Positions 32,704-41,245 of a stretch of 64,000 nucleotides of DNA are shown piece after piece. Position 1 is the first letter of the stretch; each line of letters opens with the position of its first letter. The notes under the pieces were generated by a model. The model made no database searches. It saw nothing but the letters and a program-made list of their open reading frames with translations, and was not told the origin of the DNA. Made by a program: the position numbers and the translations under genes. This DNA comes from Puia dinghuensis (GTDB taxonomy: Bacteria > Bacteroidota > Bacteroidia > Chitinophagales > Chitinophagaceae): positions 186,001-250,000 of the forward strand of contig NZ_BMJC01000006.1 in NCBI RefSeq assembly GCF_014642875.1, read 5' to 3'.

Positions 32704-33547
32704 AAGCTTTTACATTTTGACGGGCCTGACCCAGGTTGTCGATACCCAGTTCGACGACGTCGCCAGGCTGAAGGTAGACATTTGGATTCATCCCCAACCC
32801 TACCCCTGCCGGCGTCCCCGTGCTGATGATGTCACCCGGCAACAGGGTCATAAACTGGCTGGTATAGGCGATGAGGAAAGGAATATTGAAGATGAAATTT
32901 GCGGTATTTCCGTCCTGCATCTTCTTCCCGTTGACTGTCAGCCAGAGGCGGAGCTGGTGGGGATCGGCAATCTCGTCGGGTGTCGCCAGCCAGGGTCCGA
33001 GGGGTGCGAAGGTATCACAGCCCTTGCCTTTGTCCCATTGCCCGCTGCGTTCGATCTGGAATTCGCGCTCGGAGACGTCGTTGTGGAGACAGTAGCCGGC
33101 GACGTAGTTCAATGCTTCGTGCTCGTCCACATAGCTTGCTTTTTTGCCGATGACGACGGCGAGTTCTACTTCCCAGTCGGTTTTCTTGCTGTTGCGCGGA
33201 ATGATGATGTCGTCGTTGGGGCCAACGAGGGCGGTGGTGGCCTTCATGAAGATGACGGGTTCGGGCGGCGGGGTGGCGCCGGTTTCCTTTGCGTGATCTT
33301 TATAATTGAGCCCGATGCAAATGATCTTCGAGGGTCGCGCGACGGGCGAGCCAAGACGAAAACCGGCCGCCAGCGTGGGCAGCTTGCCTTTGCTCTCGGC
33401 TATGAATGTGGCGAGGCGTTTGAGGCCGTCCGTCTCAAAGAACTGTTCATTATAATCTTCGCCAAAGGCGGAGGTGTCATAAAATTTACTGTCGAGGACA
33501 ATGCCTGTCTTCTCTTTGTTGATCTCGCCGTGTCGGATGAGTCGCAT
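32690..33547 (-). CDS. FAH-family hydrolase, probable 2,4-diketo-3-deoxy-L-fuconate hydrolase
   Basis: 285 residues of the fumarylacetoacetate hydrolase family. Metal-binding region: KIICIGLNYKDHAKETG, then DWEVELAVVIGKKASYVDEH (the E-x-E pair) and HNDVSEREFQ (Asp). The end contains LLPGDIISTGTPAGVGLGMN, conserved in the family. It would split the diketo acid into pyruvate and lactate, the last step of non-phosphorylating L-fucose or L-rhamnose breakdown. It is next to an SDR that could make the diketo acid (1-bp gap). The sugar is inferred from the fucP and dehydrogenase neighbours. Confidence 0.87.
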   Translation of the reverse strand: MRLIRHGEINKEKTGIVLDSKFYDTSAFGEDYNEQFFETDGLKRLATFIAESKGKLPTLAAGFRLGSPVARPSKIICIGLNYKDHAKETGATPPPEPVIFMKATTALVGPNDDIIIPRNSKKTDWEVELAVVIGKKASYVDEHEALNYVAGYCLHNDVSEREFQIERSGQWDKGKGCDTFAPLGPWLATPDEIADPHQLRLWLTVNGKKMQDGNTANFIFNIPFLIAYTSQFMTLLPGDIISTGTPAGVGLGMNPNVYLQPGDVVELGIDNLGQARQNVKAYGAK

Positions 33548-33548
33548 A

Positions 33549-34304
33549 TCAGTTGTTTAATTTTATAAATCCTCCATCTATCGGGTAGTCTGTACCAGTG
33601 ATAAACGAGGCCTCGTCGCTGCTGAGGTAGAGGACGAGCCCGGCAATCTCATCCGGCTTTGCCATTCGGCCGATAGGCTGAGTCCTGGACAATTTTTCGA
33701 ACATCTCCTGTTCTTTCCCCGGGTAGTTCTTTTTCAGGAAGCCATCCACGAAAGGGGTATGGACGCGTGCCGGGGAGATGCAGTTGCACCGGATGCCGTC
33801 TTTCAAATAATCCTTTGCCACCGAAAGGGTCATGGAATAGACCGCGCCCTTTGTCATGGAATAGGCAAACCGGTCGGGGATGCCCACGGTGGCGGCAATG
33901 GAGCACATGTTGATGATGGCGCCTCCGCCGCTCTTTCTGAGGACGGGGATGCCGGCATGCAAACAATTATAGACCCCTTTTATATTCACGGTATAGAGCC
34001 GGTCCATATCGGCTTCCTGTGTGGATTCGGCCGTCCCGATATGCGAGACCCCGGCGCTATTGACCAGGATGTCGAGGCGTGGCAGACTCGCGAACATCGC
34101 TTTTGTCTGTTCCTGGTTGGAGACATCGGCAATTTTTGCGACGGCGTTGCCACCGATCTCTCCTGCGGTGTTGTTTGCCTGTTCTTCATTGATATCCGCT
34201 ACATAGACCGTGGCCCCCTGTTTTGCCAGCAAGACCGCTACTGCTTTTCCGATGCCGCTGCCGGCGCCTGTGATGACGGCATGTTTTCCTTCGAGATTGA
34301 ACAT
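33549..34304 (-). CDS. SDR dehydrogenase, probable 2-keto-3-deoxy-L-fuconate dehydrogenase
   Basis: 251 residues. Cofactor motif ITGAGSGIGKAVAVLLAKQG, LVNSAGVS, and a normal active-site Y-x-x-x-K (FAYSMTKGAVYSMT). The C-terminus (FITGTDYPIDGGFIKLNN) is typical. It would oxidize 2-keto-3-deoxy-L-fuconate at C4 to the 2,4-diketo acid cleaved by the next enzyme. Unlike the other SDR in this operon it keeps the catalytic Lys. Four bp separate it from the mutarotase gene. The substrate is inferred from position between the FAH-family gene and fucP. Confidence 0.85.
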   Translation of the reverse strand: MFNLEGKHAVITGAGSGIGKAVAVLLAKQGATVYVADINEEQANNTAGEIGGNAVAKIADVSNQEQTKAMFASLPRLDILVNSAGVSHIGTAESTQEADMDRLYTVNIKGVYNCLHAGIPVLRKSGGGAIINMCSIAATVGIPDRFAYSMTKGAVYSMTLSVAKDYLKDGIRCNCISPARVHTPFVDGFLKKNYPGKEQEMFEKLSRTQPIGRMAKPDEIAGLVLYLSSDEASFITGTDYPIDGGFIKLNN

Positions 34305-34308
34305 TTAT

Positions 34309-34644
34309 TTATTCGGTACTAAGTGAAAAAATCTTATCCATCAGCCGCCATTTTTCGCCGGGGCTGCCGCCGGGTATGGCCATTTGATACTTCCACATCA
34401 ACTCTTCCCAACGCGCATTGATGGGGTTGGCGGCATCCATGGCAGCCTTCTTCTCAAAACTAAATCCGGGCGCGGTCTCCATGATCATGAAGAGGCGGTT
34501 TTCGAGCCGGTAGATCTCCATCTGTGTGATGCCGCTTGCCAAAATACTTTCCTTTATCTCGGGCCAGACGTTCTGGTGCCACTCTTCGTATTCGGCGATG
34601 AGGGCCGGGTCGGGTTGCAGGTCGAGGGCAAGACAATATCTCAT
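34309..34644 (-). CDS. Sugar mutarotase of the L-rhamnose/L-fucose (RhaM) family
   Basis: 111 residues, the usual length for the L-rhamnose mutarotase (DUF718) family. It contains the conserved YEEWHQNVWPEIKES segment with the active-site His, LENRLFMIMETAPGFSF, and a C-terminal W-x-x-M-x-x-I/F pattern (KWRLMDKIFSL). It interconverts the anomers of a 6-deoxy or related sugar before oxidation. Members of this family in fucose loci act on L-fucose. The stop-start overlap with fucP (4 bp) supports that assignment here; rhamnose remains possible. Confidence 0.88.
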   Translation of the reverse strand: MRYCLALDLQPDPALIAEYEEWHQNVWPEIKESILASGITQMEIYRLENRLFMIMETAPGFSFEKKAAMDAANPINARWEELMWKYQMAIPGGSPGEKWRLMDKIFSLSTE

Positions 34645-35918
34645 GCGAGCGCAGGGGTTTTTTGGGTTTGAGGAACCTCCTTGATTCTATGGCCGCGGAG
34701 TCCGAAATACAAGATGAAAGCCATACAGACCACCGGCATGATATAGGCAACCTGGATGCTACCCGTCGCGTCGGAGATCAATCCCATCATCACCGGCGTA
34801 AAGGCTCCGCCGATGATCGACATCACAAGGAACGAGGAAGCCATCTTCGTTTCCTCGCCCAGGTCTTTGATGCCGAGTGCAAATATCGTAGGGAACATGA
34901 TCGACAGGAAGAAGGGGATCGCCATCATTGCATAGACGGCGACGCGCCCATGCGCCATCAAGGCGACCAGCAGGAGCCCGATATTAATGGTCGCATATAT
35001 GCTCAGCAACCTGGCTGGTTTGATATAGCGCATAAAGAAAGTACCCAGGAACCTGCCGGCCATAAAACCGATCATGGCTGCGCCAAGCATATTTCCGGCA
35101 GTTTTTTCGGGGATGCCCGCCGTGAATTTTGAAAAACGAACAAAGAAGCTCGTCACACCTACCTGGGCCCCTACATAGAAAAATTCTGCGATGACTGCCC
35201 AACGAACATGCGGTATCCGGAGCACCTTTGGCGAGAACCCGGTGCCGTGCCCGCCGCCGTCTTCTTCCCTCACATCGGGCAACTTCGTGAAGATAAAGGC
35301 TATGGCGACGAGGACCAGCACTACGGCCATTATCAGATAGGGCGGCTTTATAGAACTTGCCTCGTGCTGCAGATAAGCCGCCAATTGGCTATTTGCCTTC
35401 ATGGCATCCAGCTCGGCTTTGCTATGCTCGACGCCGGACAGAATGAAGGTGGAGCCAATGTACGGCGCGACCACCGCGCCCAGCCCGTTAAACGATTGGG
35501 CGAAATTAAGCCGCTGTTCGGAAGTTTCCGGCGCCCCCATATGTGCTGCATACGGGTTCGCCACTGTTTCCAGGAAGGTTGCCCCACTGGCCGCCACGAA
35601 GAGCGCTACCAGGAACAGGATAAAATTGCGGCTATCTGCCGCGGGCAGAAAGAGCAGGGCGCCGGCAGCAAAAAGGAAGAGACCCATGAGGATGCCCTTC
35701 TTATAGCCGAATCGGTGGGAGAACAGACCGGCGGGGATGGCGATGACGAAATAGCCGAAATACACGGCAAAATCGATGAGCGAGGACTGGGTATCACTAA
35801 GCTGACAGACTTTCTTCAGATGAGGGATCAGGATTCCGTTGATGTTGTGGAGGAAGGCCCATAAAAAAAAGAGTGTACAGACCAGGATGAACGGGAAAAG
35901 ATATTTGTTTTTTGTCAT
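34641..35918 (-). CDS. fucP: Sugar:H+ symporter of the FucP family (MFS)
   Basis: 425 residues with about twelve membrane helices. FucP-type features: the start FPFILVCTLFFLWAFLHNIN, then the first-helix-loop region LIDFAVYFGYFVIAIPAGLF and RFGYKKGILMGLFLFAAGAL, and FLETVANPYAAHMGAPETSE, the asparagine-rich motif of this family. It imports L-fucose (and in relatives L-galactose or other sugars) with protons. First gene of the eleven-gene operon, 126 bp from the last gene of the pectin locus. A 13-bp leader motif shared with susC lies 14 bp before its ATG. Confidence 0.9.
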   Translation of the reverse strand: MTKNKYLFPFILVCTLFFLWAFLHNINGILIPHLKKVCQLSDTQSSLIDFAVYFGYFVIAIPAGLFSHRFGYKKGILMGLFLFAAGALLFLPAADSRNFILFLVALFVAASGATFLETVANPYAAHMGAPETSEQRLNFAQSFNGLGAVVAPYIGSTFILSGVEHSKAELDAMKANSQLAAYLQHEASSIKPPYLIMAVVLVLVAIAFIFTKLPDVREEDGGGHGTGFSPKVLRIPHVRWAVIAEFFYVGAQVGVTSFFVRFSKFTAGIPEKTAGNMLGAAMIGFMAGRFLGTFFMRYIKPARLLSIYATINIGLLLVALMAHGRVAVYAMMAIPFFLSIMFPTIFALGIKDLGEETKMASSFLVMSIIGGAFTPVMMGLISDATGSIQVAYIMPVVCMAFILYFGLRGHRIKEVPQTQKTPALA

Positions 35919-35932
35919 TTGTTCGTATGGTT

Positions 35933-35945
35933 AAGAATCGTTTTG
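35933..35945 (-). promoter_or_regulatory. Leader motif shared with susC
   Basis: On the minus strand CAAAACGATTCTT, followed by AACCATACG. The same 13 bases, followed by GCCATGCG, precede susC at 57038-57050. Both copies sit 3-14 bp before the start codon of the first gene of an operon. It may be a regulator site or a translation signal; chance is not excluded. Confidence 0.4.
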
Positions 35946-36044
35946 CTCAAAAGTCAAAGAAAACAAATTTCGCCGGAGAATGGGTCTTCGATGTTATCCG
36001 AGTATTAAGTTATTCTAACACAATAAACGCCAATTTAGCTTATT

Positions 36045-38996
36045 TTAATGAATATCGTTCCCGTAGAATTCAGCTTCAACGATGCTTAAACGACCAGGAG
36101 CATTGGCCCCGGCGGAACCCGGCCCGTCATCGAGGGTTTTGCCGTTGACTTCCGTTGTACTGGTGTTTTGCGTGCCCGATGCGGCCGTCAGTTGGATCCG
36201 GATGGTGCTGCCGGTGTGCGGAGTAAAGCGGATGAGAGTATAACCCAGGCTTCGAGGAGTGGAGTCATGCCAGACCTGTTGGCCGTCTATAAGGATGGAC
36301 AAAGGATAGCTTCGGGTGCGGAAATTATTCAATTTAAGGACGATCTCGCCGATGGGGGTGGGGTGATGGAGGCGGTATTCGATCCAGGCGGTGGACAAGG
36401 CGCCGTCGTTATGCCAGTCGGTGGTTTCGTTGTCGTCACAGCTACGGGCGGCAAGATCGGTGTTGGCCCCGGCTGTTACCGAAGCAATGACAAGCGGGGT
36501 GCGGGTGGCTTTGAAGGAGGGGGTGGCGGGAGTTGGCCCACGATCGAGCCTTGAGGGGAGACCGTCGTCAGGCATTTGGAGCGCCAGGCCATCGACTACC
36601 TTAAAGGGATGGGCCTGGAAGGTGAGCGTAGCGGGAGCGAGGCCTTCGGCAGTGGCCTTGAGGACGACGGCGCCGGGTTTTGTGGTGCTGCGGAGGAGGA
36701 CGCGGTTGACGCCACATTCGACGGGCAGGTCTCTGGAAAGAATATAATTATCCGGCCCCTGTGCCATGCCGCCGCGCCATTCGGCGGGTCCGGTGAGTTC
36801 GAAATGGATGGTCGACAAATCGGTGGGGCAGCGGCGCCCTTGGGCATCCGTCACCTCTACCTGAACAAGCACCAGATCGGCGCCGTCGGCTTTGAAGCCA
36901 TTGGGTGCGGTGTGGAGCGTGAGCCGGATGGCGGCGGGTTTGCCGGCCGTCTCATGGCTGGCGGAGCAGAGGGGCTTACCCCGTGCGTCGTAGCCGGTGG
37001 CGCTGATGGTCCCCGGCTGCCATTCGACGTCAGGGAAGGTGAAGAGGAAGCGGTTGCTTTGTTTCCCCCAGCCAAGCGATCTCCCGTTAATGAACAGTTG
37101 CACCTTCTCAGCGGAAGAGACGACGTAGATGTCCTTTTTCACGACGGGAGCATAGTTCCAGTGGCCGATGATATGGATACGCGGTCTTTCTATGTCGACC
37201 CAACCATCCCACATGACCTGGTGAGCATAAAAGCCATCTTTGGGGATGCGCAGGGCGTCTACTTCCCCGCTTCGCCGGTAGTTCTCCGCCCCACGATAAT
37301 GGGTATTCGATTCCGAGAAGATGATATTGACCCCGCCGGCGCTGATGCGGTGACCAGTGCCAGGACGCTGGAGCCAGTAGTCGTACCAGCGGGCAATGTC
37401 TTCGAGAGCATGAGAGTCCTGGTTGCGGTTGTAGATGCTGGCATCTTCTCCCCTGTAGGGCGGTCCGTCACCGTCCTTATGATAGGGTGGTGAATACTCA
37501 TCCCAATATTTCCGTAAGCCTTCGTCCCGGGAGTATTCCATCTCCCACAGCGGTTTGTCCGCGCTCTTGTCGATATAGAGCATTTCGCCGCCATATTCCG
37601 CTGTTTTTGAGTCGAGCATTTCACGGGCGCCGATGGCGCGGCCGCCATACGGATCATACTGGTCGCGGATGCTCTTCATTTCCTGCATATGCGCCTCGCT
37701 GATGCCTTTATTGCCGCATTCATAGAAGATGATGCTGGGGTTGTTGCGGTTGTAGATGATGGCGTCACGCATCAGCTCGACCCGCTGCTGCCATCGCCGA
37801 CCCTCGACATCTTTCTCGGCATCGCCTGCCGGCATGGCTTCCATCAACCCTACCCGATCGCAGGAGAGTACGTCCTGATGCCAGGGAGTGACGTGCATCC
37901 AGCGGACGAGATTGCCGTTGCTTTCGACGATGAGGTGGTTGCTTAGATCGCTGAGCCAGGGCGCAACGGACTGGCCGAGAGCCGGCCATTCATTGGTGGT
38001 GCGCTGCGCATAACCCTTTATCTGGATAGGACGGTCGTTCAGCGTGAGCATGCCACCCGTGAAAGCCGTCTTGCGGAAGCCGGTGACGGTGGTGACGGAA
38101 TCGATGGTCGCGGCGCCATCTTTTAGCAGGGTGGAGACGTGGTAGAGATAACCGTAACCCCAGCTCCAGAAATGGAGATTACCCATACGGGCTGCGGCGT
38201 GGGCGGTCGTAGTCTGGCCGGGGGCGAGCATTTGGGGCTCGCCGTGCATGGTTTTGACGAGCCGGCCGTTGCAGTCCCGGATGGAGACTTCATACCGGAA
38301 GGTGCGGGGTTGTTCGCCTTCGTTTGTTATTTCGGACTCCGCCGTGATGGTGGCGGCCTTTGCGGAGATGTCGATGTCTTTTGCGTAGATGTAGATGCCT
38401 GTCGCATGGAGTGAGGAATACAGGGGCAGGGTCTGGTGGAGGGGGTCCATGACATGCAGCCAGACGTTCTTGTTGATACCGCCGTAGTTGGCGTAAAAGT
38501 TATGGTCGTTCCATTCGAATGTGCTTCCGGTGGCCTGTTCCTTATAATCCCAGTGGTTGTCGATGCGGGCGGCGATGACGTTGTCGGAGTCCACCTTCAG
38601 CCAGGGTGTGAGGTCGAATCCAAACGCCATGACGCCGTTCTCGCTACGGCCGAGCCAGTGGCCGTTGAGATAGAATTCCCCGGCCTGGCGGATGCCTTCG
38701 CATTCGAGAAAAACCTTTTTGCCTTTGGCACTGGCTGGAATGCGAAAATGTTTGCGGTACCAGGCAATACCTGTGGTAAGATGCTGGATCGCCTTTTTAA
38801 AGGCATCGTCTTCATTAAAGGCATGGGGCAATGATATCGGCTGCCAGTTTGCGTCATCGAAGCCGGGGGCGCTCGCATCTTTTGGGTCGCCGGCGAAGAG
38901 CAGCCAGCCGGGATTGAAGTTATATTTTATCCGCTGCTGGGCATGGCTGGATGGCAGGGCAAACAGCAAGAACAGAAATAAGGCTGCGGGTCTCAT
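36045..38996 (-). CDS. Glycoside hydrolase family 2 protein with altered acid/base motif
   Basis: 983 residues with a signal peptide (MRPAALFLFLLFALPSSHAQ). GH2 sugar-binding domain at about 20-190 (WYRKHFRIPASAKGKKVFLE), Ig-like domain to about 310, catalytic barrel about 311-600, further Ig-like domains, and a C-terminal discoidin-like carbohydrate-binding domain (about 835-983). In the barrel the stretch NNPSIIFYECGNKGIS stands where GH2 enzymes have N-P-S-x-x-x-W-S-x-G-N-E, so the acid/base Glu is Lys. The nucleophile region KPLWEMEYSRDEG keeps its Glu. The DNA confirms both readings. It may use another acid (the Glu four residues earlier) or be a different activity. Last gene of the pectin locus; periplasmic; substrate unknown. 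Confidence 0.87.
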   Translation of the reverse strand: MRPAALFLFLLFALPSSHAQQRIKYNFNPGWLLFAGDPKDASAPGFDDANWQPISLPHAFNEDDAFKKAIQHLTTGIAWYRKHFRIPASAKGKKVFLECEGIRQAGEFYLNGHWLGRSENGVMAFGFDLTPWLKVDSDNVIAARIDNHWDYKEQATGSTFEWNDHNFYANYGGINKNVWLHVMDPLHQTLPLYSSLHATGIYIYAKDIDISAKAATITAESEITNEGEQPRTFRYEVSIRDCNGRLVKTMHGEPQMLAPGQTTTAHAAARMGNLHFWSWGYGYLYHVSTLLKDGAATIDSVTTVTGFRKTAFTGGMLTLNDRPIQIKGYAQRTTNEWPALGQSVAPWLSDLSNHLIVESNGNLVRWMHVTPWHQDVLSCDRVGLMEAMPAGDAEKDVEGRRWQQRVELMRDAIIYNRNNPSIIFYECGNKGISEAHMQEMKSIRDQYDPYGGRAIGAREMLDSKTAEYGGEMLYIDKSADKPLWEMEYSRDEGLRKYWDEYSPPYHKDGDGPPYRGEDASIYNRNQDSHALEDIARWYDYWLQRPGTGHRISAGGVNIIFSESNTHYRGAENYRRSGEVDALRIPKDGFYAHQVMWDGWVDIERPRIHIIGHWNYAPVVKKDIYVVSSAEKVQLFINGRSLGWGKQSNRFLFTFPDVEWQPGTISATGYDARGKPLCSASHETAGKPAAIRLTLHTAPNGFKADGADLVLVQVEVTDAQGRRCPTDLSTIHFELTGPAEWRGGMAQGPDNYILSRDLPVECGVNRVLLRSTTKPGAVVLKATAEGLAPATLTFQAHPFKVVDGLALQMPDDGLPSRLDRGPTPATPSFKATRTPLVIASVTAGANTDLAARSCDDNETTDWHNDGALSTAWIEYRLHHPTPIGEIVLKLNNFRTRSYPLSILIDGQQVWHDSTPRSLGYTLIRFTPHTGSTIRIQLTAASGTQNTSTTEVNGKTLDDGPGSAGANAPGRLSIVEAEFYGNDIH

Positions 38997-41230
38997 TTTT
39001 TGGCTTTGAATTGTCTGTCAGCAAAATCCATGTATTGCTGCCAGTCATAGCGGGTCAGGTCGTGCTTGCCGGTGCGAATGTGATAACGGATGGTCTCGCC
39101 GACAGGGTGTTCGAGGGCTGGCATGCTGGCAGTCTCGAGACCTTTCTTATTGAAGAGATGATAGACGGGGTCGGCAAGCCCGGCGCTGAGGAACTCGCCT
39201 TTCGGGTCCGACCATTGGTCGCCGATGGCGCTGGCGACGTACAAGGGCCGCGGAGCGATCAGCGACAAGAGCATGTATTGATCTGTGGGCATAGCGGCGG
39301 GGTTGCTGCCGTATTGTTTGTAGTTGGGGGAAAACCACCAGGGGAATTTGTCGTTGATGATGGCGATGGTCTCGCCATAGTCGCGTTTGCCCAAGGCCGC
39401 GCCACCTTCCCCTGATTCGTTGGAAACGACCATGGTGAAGCGCTGATCGTTTGCCCCGGCCCAGAGGGCGGCCTTGCCGAGGCGGGAGTGGCCGATGACG
39501 ATGAGCTGTAGTGGGTTGACTTTTTCTTCCGTTTTCAGGTAGTCGGCCATGCGGCTCAGCCCCCAGGCCCAGGCGGACAAGGCGCTCCATTCCCGGGGCT
39601 GGATCTTCAGTTTGTCCGCCAGGCGCGTACGGATGCCCGTTTGCCAGCCATTGGCGCGGTCGGGTTCGATATCCCAATACCAGGCGACAGCGACACCATA
39701 ACCACGCTTGACGATCTCTTTCAACGGCCATTGAGCCGAAGTATCCGTCACGGCATTGGGCGTGAAGCTATAGCCCACGAAGACGGGAACACTGGCCCTG
39801 GCCTTGGCGTTTTTGGGAAGATAGAGCATCATATGGAGGCTGGCAGCGGTGTCGCCGGGCAGGAAATGAAGTGTGACCTCCTTTTTTATCGCGATGCCGC
39901 CAAGGGCATTACGATCTGTCGCTGTCGTTTCGTAGGTGACGGGGATCTTTTGTTCGGGGACACGGCCGTACACATTTTTTGCAAAAAGTTGCAGGATGGC
40001 GGGGCGTTGGGTTGTTTTCCAGTCCTTCTTGTTGGTGAGATCGAGTTTGGGCTCTTCGTAAGAAGGAACCTTCGATTCATCGAGGTTAGCGGCGGGTGGC
40101 GTGGCGATCTGGTAGACCTCGCTGCCGGCAAGCAGGAAGCAGCCGAGACCATAGTCTTCGAAGTCGGGTATCTTGTCATAGGTCACCGGCTGGCCATCCT
40201 TTGGCTCCTTACCCGTCCCCTGTACCCAGCCCAGCATACCGTTTTCGTGCAGGGATTCGGTGGCCATAGCCGTCCAGGCTTTAGCCACGATTGGATAATA
40301 AGCCTTCTTATCAAGATAACCCTGGCGGATACCCCAGGAGATGCCATAGGTGAAGAGTGCGGTGCCCGTGAGCTCCTTACCGCCAAAATGGGTGGAATCG
40401 TGCAGGCTGCAGTTCCAGTAGCCATCGGCGCGCTGCAGCGGTACGAGGGCTTTTACCATGTCGAGATAGTCCTGCTGGTATTCGGCGCGATGCGGGTCGT
40501 TCAGCGGCAGGAGGGAAAGAACGCGGACCAGGGCAGCGAGCACCCAACCATTGCCCCGGCTCCAATAGCAGTTTTGTCCGTTGGGTTCCTTGTAGGGTGG
40601 AACGAAGTCTTTATCCCGCCACCAGAGGTGCTCTTCGGAGCTGTAGAGTCCGTGGGCGCCATGGATAGTCTTGGTATAATGATAGAGATCGTACATCTTC
40701 CGGAAGTAAGAGGTGTCGTGGTATTCGACACCGAGGCGGGTGAACACGGGCATGGCCATCTGGATGGCGTCGATCCAGTGCCAGTCGTCGGCTTTGTCGC
40801 TGTGGACCATGTTGCCGATGCAGGCTTTTACCGGCGTGATGCGCTGCGACAGGGTGTCGATGGTGTACAGATCGATCCAGGTCTGGCCGGCGCATTGATC
40901 ATCGGCGTTGCGGTCAGTGATGCCGTTGCGTGGGGTCCAATCGTGCTTATTACCCCAGTCGATGGCGTAGTCGAGGTATTCTTTTTTTGCGTCGATGGAA
41001 TACAAGGCCATCAGTCCTTCGTAGTAGACGGCGCGGGTCCAGATATGACTGGGGCGGGCGACGTTGGTAACGATCTCCTTGCCCGGGTCGGGCCATTTGG
41101 TCATGAAATAGCCGTTGGCCAGGCGCATTGCGCGGAGGATGTCCTGCTGTTGCGGACCCGGTTGCGCGGTGCTTCTTTGCGCGGCGGCCGTGACGACGAG
41201 GACGATGGCGAGAACCGATCTTAGCGACAT
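38993..41230 (-). CDS. GH105 unsaturated-glycuronyl hydrolase fused to CE15-like esterase
   Basis: 745 residues with a signal peptide (MSLRSVLAIVLVVTAAAQRS, cleavage near TAQ). Residues 25-370 are a six-hairpin GH105/GH88 domain (RNADDQCAGQTWIDLYTID, YWSRGNGWVLAALVRVLSLL), which removes the unsaturated uronic acid from oligosaccharides made by pectin lyases. Residues 385-745 are an alpha/beta-hydrolase of the glucuronoyl-esterase CE15 type: nucleophile in VIGHSRLGKAALWAGAND, acid region VSNESGEGGAA, and catalytic His in LEHPVGETIRYHIRTGKHD. An esterase joined to the hydrolase could strip an ester from the same uronic acid. It overlaps the GH2 gene by 4 bp. The ester substrate is unknown. Confidence 0.88.
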   Translation of the reverse strand: MSLRSVLAIVLVVTAAAQRSTAQPGPQQQDILRAMRLANGYFMTKWPDPGKEIVTNVARPSHIWTRAVYYEGLMALYSIDAKKEYLDYAIDWGNKHDWTPRNGITDRNADDQCAGQTWIDLYTIDTLSQRITPVKACIGNMVHSDKADDWHWIDAIQMAMPVFTRLGVEYHDTSYFRKMYDLYHYTKTIHGAHGLYSSEEHLWWRDKDFVPPYKEPNGQNCYWSRGNGWVLAALVRVLSLLPLNDPHRAEYQQDYLDMVKALVPLQRADGYWNCSLHDSTHFGGKELTGTALFTYGISWGIRQGYLDKKAYYPIVAKAWTAMATESLHENGMLGWVQGTGKEPKDGQPVTYDKIPDFEDYGLGCFLLAGSEVYQIATPPAANLDESKVPSYEEPKLDLTNKKDWKTTQRPAILQLFAKNVYGRVPEQKIPVTYETTATDRNALGGIAIKKEVTLHFLPGDTAASLHMMLYLPKNAKARASVPVFVGYSFTPNAVTDTSAQWPLKEIVKRGYGVAVAWYWDIEPDRANGWQTGIRTRLADKLKIQPREWSALSAWAWGLSRMADYLKTEEKVNPLQLIVIGHSRLGKAALWAGANDQRFTMVVSNESGEGGAALGKRDYGETIAIINDKFPWWFSPNYKQYGSNPAAMPTDQYMLLSLIAPRPLYVASAIGDQWSDPKGEFLSAGLADPVYHLFNKKGLETASMPALEHPVGETIRYHIRTGKHDLTRYDWQQYMDFADRQFKAKK

Positions 41231-41245
41231 AATAGCGGTTTTATT

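Noticed and set aside
31849-34304. Reading the FAH hydrolase, lactonase and SDR genes as an L-rhamnose pathway
   Set aside because: The enzyme types fit rhamnose equally, and GH106 would supply it, but the FucP transporter, the fucose-type SDR and the zinc dehydrogenase/uxaB link favour L-fucose and L-galactose. Kept as the main alternative.
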